Positions 8,602 to 17,618 of a stretch of 64,000 nt of DNA are shown here, in pieces. The notes under the pieces are model-generated. The model searched no databases. It saw nothing but the letters and a program-made list of their open reading frames with translations, and had not been told where the DNA came from. Within the stretch, counting starts at the first letter, position 1; each line of letters starts with the position of its first letter. Source of the stretch: Mucilaginibacter sp. PAMB04168 (GTDB lineage Bacteria > Bacteroidota > Bacteroidia > Sphingobacteriales > Sphingobacteriaceae); assembly GCF_039634365.2 (NCBI RefSeq), contig NZ_CP155079.2, positions 2,852,001 to 2,916,000 on the forward strand, written 5' to 3'. The translations under genes were made by a program, and so were the position numbers.

Positions 8602-10500
8602 ATGCGATGTGTAGCTTTATGTTTTTTGCTTCTTTTTACTATCAAAACTCATGGTCAGGTTAAAAAGCTGAGTACCAATAATAGCGCCGCTATAACGTAT
8701 TACCAAAAAGCAAGCGCCTTTTTAGACCGTCAGGACTATACAAATGCAGGCCTGAATTTACAAAGCGCACTCCAGGCCGATAATAATTTTATCGAAGCGC
8801 ATGCTCAACTGGCCGATTTGCTTAAAATGCAAATTAAGTATAAAGAAGCTGTAGAGCACTACCGGGCAGTACTGACGCTTAACCCCGAGTTTAGTCGTGG
8901 CATCTATCTAAAACTGGGCGAATCGGAAATTAATTTGGCTGAATATGTACAAGCTCAAGCACATCTCGAGAAATACATCACCTACCCCACATTAACGCCC
9001 GAGAATCGTTTTTATGCCCGCAAGCTCATTGACGATTGTACTTTTAGTATAGATGCACTACAGCACCCGGTTCCTTTCAAGCCGGTGAATCTGGGGCCAC
9101 AAATAAATTCCGTAAACGACGAATATCTGCCCGTATCAACAGCAGACGAAAGCACCCTTATTTTTACCCGTAAAATAGCATCCAACGAAGATTTTTATAA
9201 AAGCAGCCGCCAAAACGGCCAGTGGACAGCAGCCTCTTATTTAAGTAAATTCATCAACACCGTTGAGTTTAATGAGGGGGCACAATCATTATCGCAAGAT
9301 GGCAAGTTCCTGTTCTTTACGGGCTGCAACCGTCCTGATGGCTTAGGTCGGTGTGATATTTATGTAGCACAAAAAAAGGGGGAAGACTGGAGCAAACCTT
9401 TCAATCTAAGTTCGCCAATCAACAGTTCAGGATGGGAATCGCAGCCATCCATAAGCGCTGATGGCAAAACCTTGTTCTTTGTAAGTAACCGTAAAGGTGG
9501 GTATGGAGGTTACGACATCTGGAAATGTCAGATAACTGATAAGGGATGGTCGGCACCTGAAAACCTGGGGCCAAACATTAATACACCATATGATGAGCAA
9601 TCTCCGTTTATTCATCCTGATGATAGCACGCTTTATTTTTGCTCAAACGGGTGGCCTGGAATGGGCAATAAAGATTTGTTTATAAGCCGCCTTAACAAGG
9701 CAGGTAAGTGGGAGAAGCCCGAAAATATGGGCTATCCTATTAATTCGAGCGGTGACGAAAATGGCATGAGCATTAGTACTACCGGCGGTTATGCGTACTT
9801 TGCTTCAAACACGTTAAATGGCTATGGAGGCTTTGATATTTACATGTTTGAGCTGCCGGAAAAAACAAGGCCACATAACGTAACCTACGTTAAAGGATCT
9901 GTTGTGGATGCAACTACTAAAAAACCTATCGAAGCAGAAGTTGAAATTGTTGATTTAACAACCAACCGGCCGGTTTATCAGAATTACAGTTCGCCAACAA
10001 ACGGCGATTTTTTGGTAACGCTGGTAACAGGTCGCAATTACGGGCTTACAATTACTAAAAACGGCTACCTTTTTTCGTCTGAGAATTTTGCGCTTACTGG
10101 AAAAGACACTAATAAACCCTTTAACATTGAGGTACCTCTTAATACCATTGAAGTTGGCAAATCGGCTATTCTGAAGAATATTTTTTTCGACACTAATCGA
10201 TATGACCTGAAGCCCGAGTCGCAGTCTGCATTGCAATACCTGCTCAATTTCATGACTGTTAATCCTACTGTTAGTATTGAGATATCGGGGCACACAGACA
10301 ATATGGGTAACGATAAATTAAACCAAACATTGTCTGAAAGCAGGGCGAAATCCGTTTATCAATATCTTGTCAACCATGGCGCCAATGCCGGCAAGCTTCA
10401 GTTTAAAGGTTATGGCAAGCAGCAGCCGGTAGTGCCAAACACTACTGAAGACAATCGTGCTAAGAACCGCAGAACGGAATTCAAAATAATAGCAAAATAA
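8602..10500 (+). CDS. OmpA-family envelope protein with TPR, PD40 and carboxypeptidase-regulatory domains
   Basis: A 632-residue secreted protein with signal peptide MRCVALCFLLLFTIKTHG. In order it shows TPR helices (about residues 30-125), WD40-like PD40 beta-propeller repeats (about 150-420, with repeated motifs such as LFFVSNRKGGYGGYDIW), a carboxypeptidase-regulatory-like domain (about 430-505) and an OmpA C-terminal domain (about 520-632: FFDTNRYDLK, GHTDNMG, NRRTEFKI). The OmpA domain binds peptidoglycan, so the protein probably ties the outer membrane to the wall. Similar proteins occur in gliding and type IX secretion clusters, but no por/gld genes are seen here. It ends 1 bp before a convergent gene. 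Confidence 0.93.
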   Translation: MRCVALCFLLLFTIKTHGQVKKLSTNNSAAITYYQKASAFLDRQDYTNAGLNLQSALQADNNFIEAHAQLADLLKMQIKYKEAVEHYRAVLTLNPEFSRGIYLKLGESEINLAEYVQAQAHLEKYITYPTLTPENRFYARKLIDDCTFSIDALQHPVPFKPVNLGPQINSVNDEYLPVSTADESTLIFTRKIASNEDFYKSSRQNGQWTAASYLSKFINTVEFNEGAQSLSQDGKFLFFTGCNRPDGLGRCDIYVAQKKGEDWSKPFNLSSPINSSGWESQPSISADGKTLFFVSNRKGGYGGYDIWKCQITDKGWSAPENLGPNINTPYDEQSPFIHPDDSTLYFCSNGWPGMGNKDLFISRLNKAGKWEKPENMGYPINSSGDENGMSISTTGGYAYFASNTLNGYGGFDIYMFELPEKTRPHNVTYVKGSVVDATTKKPIEAEVEIVDLTTNRPVYQNYSSPTNGDFLVTLVTGRNYGLTITKNGYLFSSENFALTGKDTNKPFNIEVPLNTIEVGKSAILKNIFFDTNRYDLKPESQSALQYLLNFMTVNPTVSIEISGHTDNMGNDKLNQTLSESRAKSVYQYLVNHGANAGKLQFKGYGKQQPVVPNTTEDNRAKNRRTEFKIIAK

Positions 10501-10501
10501 A

Positions 10502-12943
10502 TCAGGGCTTTTTAACATTGATAAAGCTCTCACCATAAACCACTCCGTCACCGGCAATGCCCTGTATAACTATCCTAAACTTTCCTGTGATGTCGCTGGT
10601 ATAGAAACTCATTTCGGTTTCCTTTTCGTTATTTATTTTGACTAAATGCCTCCAAAATATCGTGGAGTTGTACTCTGGTTCGGTAGGGTTGGCTACCGCA
10701 TAATCTGACCCGTAAAATTGCTTGGCCAGGTATATGCCATGGATGGTGTTGGTTTGACCGTTGCTTTCAGCTGAGCAACCGTTATATACAGTACGCATTC
10801 CATTAAACGTATATACTGCACCTATTACCGGCAATGTATGTTGTGCGTTAACATGGTTTGGGCAATTAAGAATTTTGAACGCGCACACATAGTCGCCACA
10901 TTTATTTGTAGCACCAAAAAAGGAGTTGTCTCTTTTGGCTACTACTGTAACTTCCTTTAATTGTATAGCACGTTCCAATCCTTTTATTGCAAAAGATTCG
11001 CTATTGAGTGTTGAAACCGAAGGCTCATAGCTTTGCATTTTTAAAGAATGGGCCAGGGTCTTATTAACAGAAAGATATGGATCCGCTATATGAACGTAGT
11101 AGTTGTCTTTTGTTTGTGTTATAAACCTTACTTTTTTGTCCTGCATGGTTAAAAGTTGTTCAAAACTTAAATCAAAGTGTCCAATATCATTCGTACTGAA
11201 TATGATCGATGATGAATCGCGGGCCAGCACAACTGTTGCCGCCTTTTTTAATGGCTTATCATATTTCGTCAGTTTGCCTGATAATACTAATGAACCCTGC
11301 ATGGATGCAGTATCGGTTACTTTAACGTTAAGCATATCCTGCCAGGTGTATTTGCGCCAGCCTTTTATCAAGAGGACGTTTTCAAGGTAAGCTTTGTCTT
11401 GAGGGTTTCTACCCATATATTTTTCCTTTAGCGGCAAGGTGCCTATACCACTTTTAAGGTAAAAATAACTCTCAATGTCCTGTACTTTTTTAAGCTCGAT
11501 ACGGTTATCCTGTACGCAGGCTACAGACACGAAGCCTTGCAAAGGCGCAATCATTTTCGCATCTAAACGCACCTTGAGGTTAACTTTTTCGCGTGTACTG
11601 AAGGTGATCTTGTTAGTCTGAAAAATTAAAGGGTTAGGTTGATCGAAGTGAGAAAAAAATACACGCTCAGCCATCGGGTGGCCGGCACTGTCAGTTACAG
11701 TTACTTCGGCCAAGCCTCTGGGCATCTCATTTAATGGCACCTTAACTCTTAGCGGATGTAATATATCAACCTTAACAGGAGTACAAGAGTACAAGTGCGT
11801 AAAATTGTGAACATTTATAAAATATCTTCCCCGTTCTGAACTACGAACCTGCACCTCGAGCGTATCGTTTGCCAGCGGGTTTCTAGCGGTTAGTGATATG
11901 CCCGATGAAAGTGCTTTCGGTAGTTGGTATAACGTGTCCCTTTGCCTAATCCCCTTTAATTTTAAGGTGTAAACATGTTCCGAACGTGCATATAGTAAAA
12001 ACCTGCCCATTCCGTATGAGTCAGTGTACAGCGTATCGAGTGCGTTACCATTTTCATAAAGTACACCTGTAACTTTTAGCGGCTGTCCATCTGGCGTGGT
12101 AGCTTCCCAACCAACTTTTGAGGGCACATTATTAATCAGGTGCCCACTTTCCGGATAAAATTTAACCTGCGCCATTTCGTTTTTATCGGGCAGTGATAGA
12201 TACATATATTGGCTGGCTTTCTTGTCTTGTATCAGCACTTTCAACATGCTTTTTCCTGGGGGCATGTTAATCAAGTATTGCCCGGCTCGGTCCGTTTTTG
12301 CTTTTCCGCTAATGATACTCGTGTCCTTGCCAGCAAGCTTGTATTTAACGGTAGCATCAGCAACCGGCATGTAGTCGGCACCGGTAACACTTAGCACTAC
12401 CTGACGCGGCTTGTTGAGCCTGTTAACCAGAGTGTCTTTAAGAAACAATATGGCCTTAAACGGTGGAACAGCACCTGATTTGATGGTAACGGGTTGATGA
12501 AATACCGCTTCCGGGTTATGGTTAATTAGACGGTTGGTATACACTGTAAATGTGTAATTGCCCGGTGCAATGCTATCTGGAAGCAGCACGTTACCAAAAC
12601 CTACACCATTTGCCATTACAAACTTTTCATGCAAAACAATGGCCCGGTCCATATCGCTAACCAAGCTAACCGACAACGTGTGATGATCGGCGTAAGTATT
12701 GCAATTGAGCAAATAAGCCGTGAACCAAACATTTTCGTTATTGGTGTAAACTGTTTTGTCGAAATGTGCAAACAACAATGTGGCTGGGCGCAATTGTTGA
12801 TACCGCTTCATCTTTTGCTGCAGGGTGTCAGCCAACGGAGGCAGCACTTGTGCGGTGGTTTCTTGATTCACCAGGCATAAAAGCAGAGTAGTCATAATTA
12901 GTTGTATGACTGAGCTTGCATTTTTAAGCCGGCATTTTAACAT
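10502..12943 (-). CDS. Large secreted protein with MG2-like N-terminus and a degenerate TonB-plug-like end
   Basis: An 813-residue protein with a signal peptide ending near NQETTAQ. The N-terminal third contains FAHFDKTVYTNNENVWFTAY, typical of the macroglobulin MG2-like domain found in large Bacteroidota surface proteins. Further beta-rich segments follow. Near residue 660 comes IQLKEVTVVAKRD, which looks like the entry to a TonB-dependent plug. No 22-strand barrel follows; there is only a short Cys-rich segment (CGDYVCAFKILNCPNH). It is probably a periplasmic or surface-exposed protein, not a transporter. The function is unknown. It converges on the OmpA-family gene with no terminator between. 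Confidence 0.8.
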   Translation of the reverse strand: MLKCRLKNASSVIQLIMTTLLLCLVNQETTAQVLPPLADTLQQKMKRYQQLRPATLLFAHFDKTVYTNNENVWFTAYLLNCNTYADHHTLSVSLVSDMDRAIVLHEKFVMANGVGFGNVLLPDSIAPGNYTFTVYTNRLINHNPEAVFHQPVTIKSGAVPPFKAILFLKDTLVNRLNKPRQVVLSVTGADYMPVADATVKYKLAGKDTSIISGKAKTDRAGQYLINMPPGKSMLKVLIQDKKASQYMYLSLPDKNEMAQVKFYPESGHLINNVPSKVGWEATTPDGQPLKVTGVLYENGNALDTLYTDSYGMGRFLLYARSEHVYTLKLKGIRQRDTLYQLPKALSSGISLTARNPLANDTLEVQVRSSERGRYFINVHNFTHLYSCTPVKVDILHPLRVKVPLNEMPRGLAEVTVTDSAGHPMAERVFFSHFDQPNPLIFQTNKITFSTREKVNLKVRLDAKMIAPLQGFVSVACVQDNRIELKKVQDIESYFYLKSGIGTLPLKEKYMGRNPQDKAYLENVLLIKGWRKYTWQDMLNVKVTDTASMQGSLVLSGKLTKYDKPLKKAATVVLARDSSSIIFSTNDIGHFDLSFEQLLTMQDKKVRFITQTKDNYYVHIADPYLSVNKTLAHSLKMQSYEPSVSTLNSESFAIKGLERAIQLKEVTVVAKRDNSFFGATNKCGDYVCAFKILNCPNHVNAQHTLPVIGAVYTFNGMRTVYNGCSAESNGQTNTIHGIYLAKQFYGSDYAVANPTEPEYNSTIFWRHLVKINNEKETEMSFYTSDITGKFRIVIQGIAGDGVVYGESFINVKKP

Positions 12944-12988
12944 AAAATTTGGTTGTGGTCTTTAGGTTGCAGAATGCAAGATATAAGA

Positions 12989-13018
12989 AAAGGAACTCGT
13001 TTTGTGAGTTCCCTTTTT
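12989..13018. terminator. Hairpin terminator at the 3' end of recQ
   Basis: AAAGGAACTC (12989-12998) pairs with GAGTTCC (13006-13012), followed by T5. On the minus strand the stem is followed by TTTTCTT, so it can stop recQ transcription arriving from the right. The gene to the left starts upstream of it. Confidence 0.65.
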
Positions 13019-13038
13019 ATAATCATATCTAGTAAATG

Positions 13039-15234
13039 CTAGTTGCCTAACTCCGACATAAATTTGATACGCATGAGTTGTATCTCTTCGCGGGTATAAT
13101 CATTAACGCCTAAATCCACCAAAGCGTCGTCTATTGAATCAACTTCAGCCGAACGGAAGTAATCATAAACCTCTTCCTGTTTATCCTCGTCAATTACTTC
13201 GTCTATATAGTAATTTAGGTTAAGCTTGGTACCCGAGTTAACAATAGATTCAACCTCACGAAGTATTTCCTCATAGGTTAATCCCTTTGATGCAGCGATA
13301 TCTTCCAGGTCTAAATGGCGGTCAATGTTCTGAATGATGTAAACTTTAAGTGCTGATTTATTAGCCGCACTTTTTATAACCATATCAACCGGCCGGTCGA
13401 TGTCGTTGTCCTCTACATACTTTTTAATCAGCTCAATGAATGGTGCACCAAATTTGGCAGCTTTACCCGCTCCCACGCCCGATATTTGCTTCAGCTCATC
13501 TGTAGATACGGGATAATGCGTACACATCTCCTCCAATGACGGATCCTGAAAAACTACAAACGGGGGTAAATTCTTTTGCTTGGCAATCTTTTTGCGCAAG
13601 TCTTTCAGCATCTGCAGCAACTGTGTATCCAACGCACCACCGCCGTGCTTAGGGCCCTCTTCAGACTCATCGTCCTCAGCGGCTTCCATAGGTTTGTTCA
13701 ATACAAATTTAATGCTGTATGGGTTGTCTATAAAATCGTAACCTTTATCAGTTAGCTTCAACAAGCCATAATTGTCTATGTCTTTCGATAAGAAATTATC
13801 CAACATTGCCTGGCGTAGTAAGGAGTGCCATAAATTTTGGCCTTCTTCCTTACCTGAGCCAAAAACATCAAGAAGATGATGTTCATAATGGTGTACATGC
13901 GGATTATCCTGACCCATTAACACACTGGTAATATGATGATCATCAAACTTGTCGCCCAGTTGTTTGATGAGGCTCAAAGCACGGTGCAGTTGCGCTTCAG
14001 CGTCAAAGAACAGCCGCTCAGAACTGCAATTATCACACATGCAATTACAACTGGCCGCATCATAGTCCTCACCAAAGTAATGCAAGATCTGCTTACGGCG
14101 GCAAACCGCCGACTCCGCATAATCAATTACTTCCTTAAGTATCTGTGTACCGATTTCACGTTCAGAAACCGGCTTGTCTTTCATGAATTTTTGCAGCTTG
14201 TCTACATCTTTTTCAGAATAGAAAGCTACACAAATGCCCTCGCCGCCGTCACGCCCCGCACGGCCGGTCTCCTGGTAATAACCTTCCATGCTCTTAGGCA
14301 CATCATGGTGTATTACATAACGCACATCGGGTTTGTCAATACCCATCCCAAAAGCAATGGTAGCAACAATTACGTCGGCATCTTCCATCAAGAATTTGTC
14401 TTGTGTATCGGCACGCACTTTAGCGTCAAGGCCGGCGTGGTAAGGTAAAGCTTTAACGCCGTTTAACTTTAATGCCTCGGCTACTTCTTCTACCTTTTTA
14501 CGGCTTAAACAGTAAACAATGCCTGATTTGCCCTGATGCTGCTTAATGAACTTAATGATTTCTTTAAGTACATTGCGTTTGGCACGCACTTCGTAAAAGA
14601 GATTTGAACGGTTGAACGATGATTTATATACCGTTGCATTGTTCATTTGCAAATTTTTCTGAATATCGTGCTGCACTTTGGGTGTAGCCGTAGCGGTTAG
14701 CGCTATAATCGGAATATCTTCGCCAAGATTGGTGATTACCTGCCGTATCTTACGGTATTCCGGACGAAAGTCATGCCCCCACTCCGAAATACAGTGCGCT
14801 TCATCAACCGCTACAAATGACAGCTTGTTAAGCCTCAGAAAATCAATATTGTCCTGTTTTGTTAATGATTCGGGAGCAACATACAATAGTTTGGTACGAC
14901 CAGCCAAAACATCTTCTTTAACCTTAGCCGTTTCTGATTTGGTTAATGATGAGTTTAGAAAGTGTGCAACGCTGTCTGAATTACAGAAAGCTCTTAGCTG
15001 ATCAACCTGATTTTTCATCAGGGCTATGAGTGGAGAGATGACGATGGCTGTACCTTCCGTCATTAATGCCGGAAGCTGATAACACATGGATTTACCGCCG
15101 CCGGTAGGCATAATCACGAACGTGTCATTACCGGCCATTATATTAGTAATAATCGCTTCTTGTTCGCCTTTAAAATTATCGAATCCGAAAAAATTTTGCA
15201 GGTTATCAAAAAGCGATTTTTTAATTTCAATCAT
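13039..15234 (-). CDS. recQ: ATP-dependent DNA helicase RecQ
   Basis: A 731-residue superfamily 2 helicase unwinding DNA 3' to 5' in recombination and fork repair. Visible are Walker A PTGGGKS (about residue 43), the DEAH box in VDEAHCISEWGHDFRP (about 140-160), motif VI QETGRAGRDG, and the RQC zinc cysteines (CRRKQILHYFGE then CNCMCDNC). An HRDC domain follows (about 560-620: LPPFVVFQDPSLEEMC). A C-terminal extension of about 100 residues, helix-rich and acidic, goes beyond E. coli RecQ; such extensions are common in the phylum. The start at 15234 gives the expected N-terminus. Confidence 0.97.
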   Translation of the reverse strand: MIEIKKSLFDNLQNFFGFDNFKGEQEAIITNIMAGNDTFVIMPTGGGKSMCYQLPALMTEGTAIVISPLIALMKNQVDQLRAFCNSDSVAHFLNSSLTKSETAKVKEDVLAGRTKLLYVAPESLTKQDNIDFLRLNKLSFVAVDEAHCISEWGHDFRPEYRKIRQVITNLGEDIPIIALTATATPKVQHDIQKNLQMNNATVYKSSFNRSNLFYEVRAKRNVLKEIIKFIKQHQGKSGIVYCLSRKKVEEVAEALKLNGVKALPYHAGLDAKVRADTQDKFLMEDADVIVATIAFGMGIDKPDVRYVIHHDVPKSMEGYYQETGRAGRDGGEGICVAFYSEKDVDKLQKFMKDKPVSEREIGTQILKEVIDYAESAVCRRKQILHYFGEDYDAASCNCMCDNCSSERLFFDAEAQLHRALSLIKQLGDKFDDHHITSVLMGQDNPHVHHYEHHLLDVFGSGKEEGQNLWHSLLRQAMLDNFLSKDIDNYGLLKLTDKGYDFIDNPYSIKFVLNKPMEAAEDDESEEGPKHGGGALDTQLLQMLKDLRKKIAKQKNLPPFVVFQDPSLEEMCTHYPVSTDELKQISGVGAGKAAKFGAPFIELIKKYVEDNDIDRPVDMVIKSAANKSALKVYIIQNIDRHLDLEDIAASKGLTYEEILREVESIVNSGTKLNLNYYIDEVIDEDKQEEVYDYFRSAEVDSIDDALVDLGVNDYTREEIQLMRIKFMSELGN

Positions 15235-15457
15235 TTTATCTTAGAAAAAATTTGAAGTTCTGCTTTTATAGTTCAAAATAACAAAAAAATACAGAAAAAC
15301 GACAAAATGTAAACAAAATATTAAACTATTATGATTTTACGTGTTGTGCTAAACCCGATAATAATTAACTAAATATACCCGATTTTTATTACAAAATCGA
15401 ATTATTTTTTACAAATTTGACGGCAGTGTTACCACTTGATCACATACTGTATATCAC

Positions 15458-16543
15458 ATGAATAAAAACTATTATGCCATTATCATGGCTGGTGGCATAG
15501 GCAGCCGCTTTTGGCCTATCAGCCGTACTTCACACCCCAAGCAGTTTATCGATATCTTGGGCACTGGCAAAACGTTAATACAAAACACTTATGATCGGTT
15601 CCTGAAGATTTGTCCGAAGGAAAATATTTATGTTGTTACCAACGAAATTTATACCGACCTGGTAAAAACGCAGATACCAGATATGACCGACTCACAGATA
15701 CTTACTGAGCCGGTTATGCGCAACACAGCTCCTTGTGTAGCTTACGGATGCTTTAAAATAGAAAGCCTGAACCCGGATGCTGTAATTGTAGTAGCGCCCT
15801 CCGATCACCTGATACTGGCAGAAGATAAATTTGTGAGCGCCATTGAAAGCTCGCTGGAAACAGCAGCTGCTCATGAGTGCCTGATCACCTTAGGCATTAT
15901 GCCTTCGCGCCCGGACACAGGCTACGGATACATTCAGTACAATGACCAGGTAATCGACGAACAATTCCATAAAGTAAAGACCTTTACCGAGAAGCCTACG
16001 CTTGATATAGCCAAAACCTTTATTCAAAGTGGCGACTTTTTATGGAATGCAGGCATTTTTGTTTGGTCGGCCAAGGCCATCGTGAGCTCATTTGATAAGT
16101 ACTTGCCCGACATGCATGAGATATTTGCAGAAGCCCGCGCTGTTTATAATACCGCTGAAGAGAAACCGCATGTGCATACTGCTTACCAGCGCTGCATCAA
16201 TATCTCTATTGATTACGGCATTATGGAGAAGGCAGAAAACGTTTACGTGCTGCCGTCTGAATTTGGTTGGAGTGATTTAGGCACCTGGGCTTCAATTTAC
16301 CAGCTGGCAGAAAAAGACTATGTAGGCAATGCAGTTATTCCTTCTGAAAAGGTAATTATGTACGATTCGTCAAATTGTATGGTAAACGTACCTGATGATA
16401 AGCTGGTTGTGTTACAAGGCCTGCACGATTATATCGTTGTTGAATCAAACAATACCTTGCTGATTTGCCCACGAGATCAGGAACAAAACGTAAAACAAGT
16501 AGTTGCCGACGTTAAACAGAAATTCGGCACGAAATACATTTAA
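15458..16543 (+). CDS. manC: Mannose-1-phosphate guanylyltransferase
   Basis: A 361-residue nucleotidyltransferase making GDP-mannose from mannose-1-phosphate and GTP for exopolysaccharide or glycan synthesis. The signature IMAGGIGSRFWPISRTSHPKQF is at residues 9-30. VVAPSDHLI and FTEKP (the catalytic Lys segment) follow. It is the single-domain type, without the fused phosphomannose isomerase cupin. It stands alone, preceded by 220 AT-rich bases in which I saw no clear element and followed by a strong terminator. Confidence 0.96.
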   Translation: MNKNYYAIIMAGGIGSRFWPISRTSHPKQFIDILGTGKTLIQNTYDRFLKICPKENIYVVTNEIYTDLVKTQIPDMTDSQILTEPVMRNTAPCVAYGCFKIESLNPDAVIVVAPSDHLILAEDKFVSAIESSLETAAAHECLITLGIMPSRPDTGYGYIQYNDQVIDEQFHKVKTFTEKPTLDIAKTFIQSGDFLWNAGIFVWSAKAIVSSFDKYLPDMHEIFAEARAVYNTAEEKPHVHTAYQRCINISIDYGIMEKAENVYVLPSEFGWSDLGTWASIYQLAEKDYVGNAVIPSEKVIMYDSSNCMVNVPDDKLVVLQGLHDYIVVESNNTLLICPRDQEQNVKQVVADVKQKFGTKYI

Positions 16544-16566
16544 GATTCAAATAAAATAATGAACCC

Positions 16567-16609
16567 ATGCGCAGGTGTTTAATCCTTTATTAAACATCTG
16601 CGCATTTTT
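16567..16609. terminator. Bidirectional terminator between manC and rlmB
   Basis: ATGCGCAG-TGTTTAAT (16567-16583) pairs with ATTAAACA-CTGCGCAT (16589-16605) with one interruption, and T5 follows. The two flanking genes converge on it. Confidence 0.8.
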
Positions 16610-16622
16610 ATTTGCATACCAA

Positions 16623-17387
16623 TTACTGTCGCTGTCTAACTGCTTCATAAAGTATTATTCCAGCAGATACCGAAACGTTTAGAGATTCTATTTCGCCGTA
16701 CATGGGTATCTTAGCTAAGTGGTCTGCTGTTCGTATCAGTTCGTTACGTATGCCATCTTCTTCCGATCCCATTACCACTGCGGTAGGTAAGGTATAATCC
16801 GGTTTGTAGATATAATCATTTGTTTTTTCGGTACAGCATACTATCTGCAAACCCGACTCCTGTAAAAAGCGTACGGTTTGTACAAAATTTTCGTGTCGGC
16901 AAACCGGAATTTTATATAAAGCGCCGGCCGATGTTTTCACGGCATCTGCATTAATCTGTGCCGATCCTTTTGCGGGTATCAATATGGCATGCACACCGGC
17001 ACATTCTGCAGTACGGGCCAATGCTCCCATATTGCGTACATCGGTTATGCTATCCAGCACTAAAATAAGCGGCACCTCCCCCTTTTCAAAAACATCTGGA
17101 ATAATGTTTTCTATTTTCTGATAAGTAATTGGCGATACCACCGCTACAACACCCTGGTGATTTTTAGGTGTCATGCGGTTCAACTTTTCAACGGGCACGT
17201 ACTGTGGTGTAATTTGATGCTCGCTGGTTACTTGTTTTAACTCTTGATACAGTCCGCCGGTAAGGCCGCGCTGAACGTAAAGCGATTCAATTTCTTTGCC
17301 TGATACAATTGCTTCTATGATGGCACGGATTCCGAATATAAATTGACTATTGTTGCTGCTGCGTCGCGGGGGATAATTACCTGTCAT
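16623..17387 (-). CDS. rlmB: 23S rRNA (guanosine-2'-O-)-methyltransferase, SpoU/TrmH family
   Basis: A 254-residue SPOUT methyltransferase. An N-terminal RNA-binding substrate domain (FIFGIRAIIEAIVSGKEIES) is followed by the three SpoU motifs: NMGALARTAECAGVHAI, VVMGSEEDGIRNELI and IPMYGEIESLNVSVSAGI. This architecture matches RlmB, which methylates G2251 in the P-loop of 23S rRNA. TrmH-type tRNA paralogues share the catalytic domain, so the exact substrate is inferred from the N-terminal domain. A -7-like box sits 20 nt upstream. Confidence 0.9.
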   Translation of the reverse strand: MTGNYPPRRSSNNSQFIFGIRAIIEAIVSGKEIESLYVQRGLTGGLYQELKQVTSEHQITPQYVPVEKLNRMTPKNHQGVVAVVSPITYQKIENIIPDVFEKGEVPLILVLDSITDVRNMGALARTAECAGVHAILIPAKGSAQINADAVKTSAGALYKIPVCRHENFVQTVRFLQESGLQIVCCTEKTNDYIYKPDYTLPTAVVMGSEEDGIRNELIRTADHLAKIPMYGEIESLNVSVSAGIILYEAVRQRQ

Positions 17388-17406
17388 TTAAAATAAAATA
17401 AAGTGA

Positions 17407-17414
17407 CAAAAATA
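17407..17414 (-). promoter_or_regulatory. Bacteroidota -7 box (TATTTTTG) for rlmB
   Basis: On the minus strand 17414-17407 reads TATTTTTG, a match to TAnnTTTG, 20 nt before the rlmB start. No -33 element was recognised. Confidence 0.4.
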
Positions 17415-17584
17415 CGCATAATTACTAGTATAAACCTTACATTTAGTTAGGAGTGAAAAGGCGAACAAATATTCTATACAAATAAGATTTCAGATAAAAG
17501 AACACTAAGCCGGCAAATATTTATCAACAAGATCGGTTAGTAATTTTAATCTGCTATACCTGCGTCAACCCTACAATATTTGTA

Positions 17585-17592
17585 TATTTTTG
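17585..17592 (+). promoter_or_regulatory. Bacteroidota -7 box (TATTTTTG) for dnaB
   Basis: TATTTTTG matches TAnnTTTG and ends 26 nt before the dnaB ATG at 17619. A second, shorter ATATTTG precedes it by a few bases. Confidence 0.4.
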
Positions 17593-17618
17593 TCGCCCCA
17601 ACGATTTGAGACAAGGCC

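Noticed and set aside
13933..14448. 171-residue plus-strand frame
   Set aside because: Antisense to recQ, with no family resemblance.
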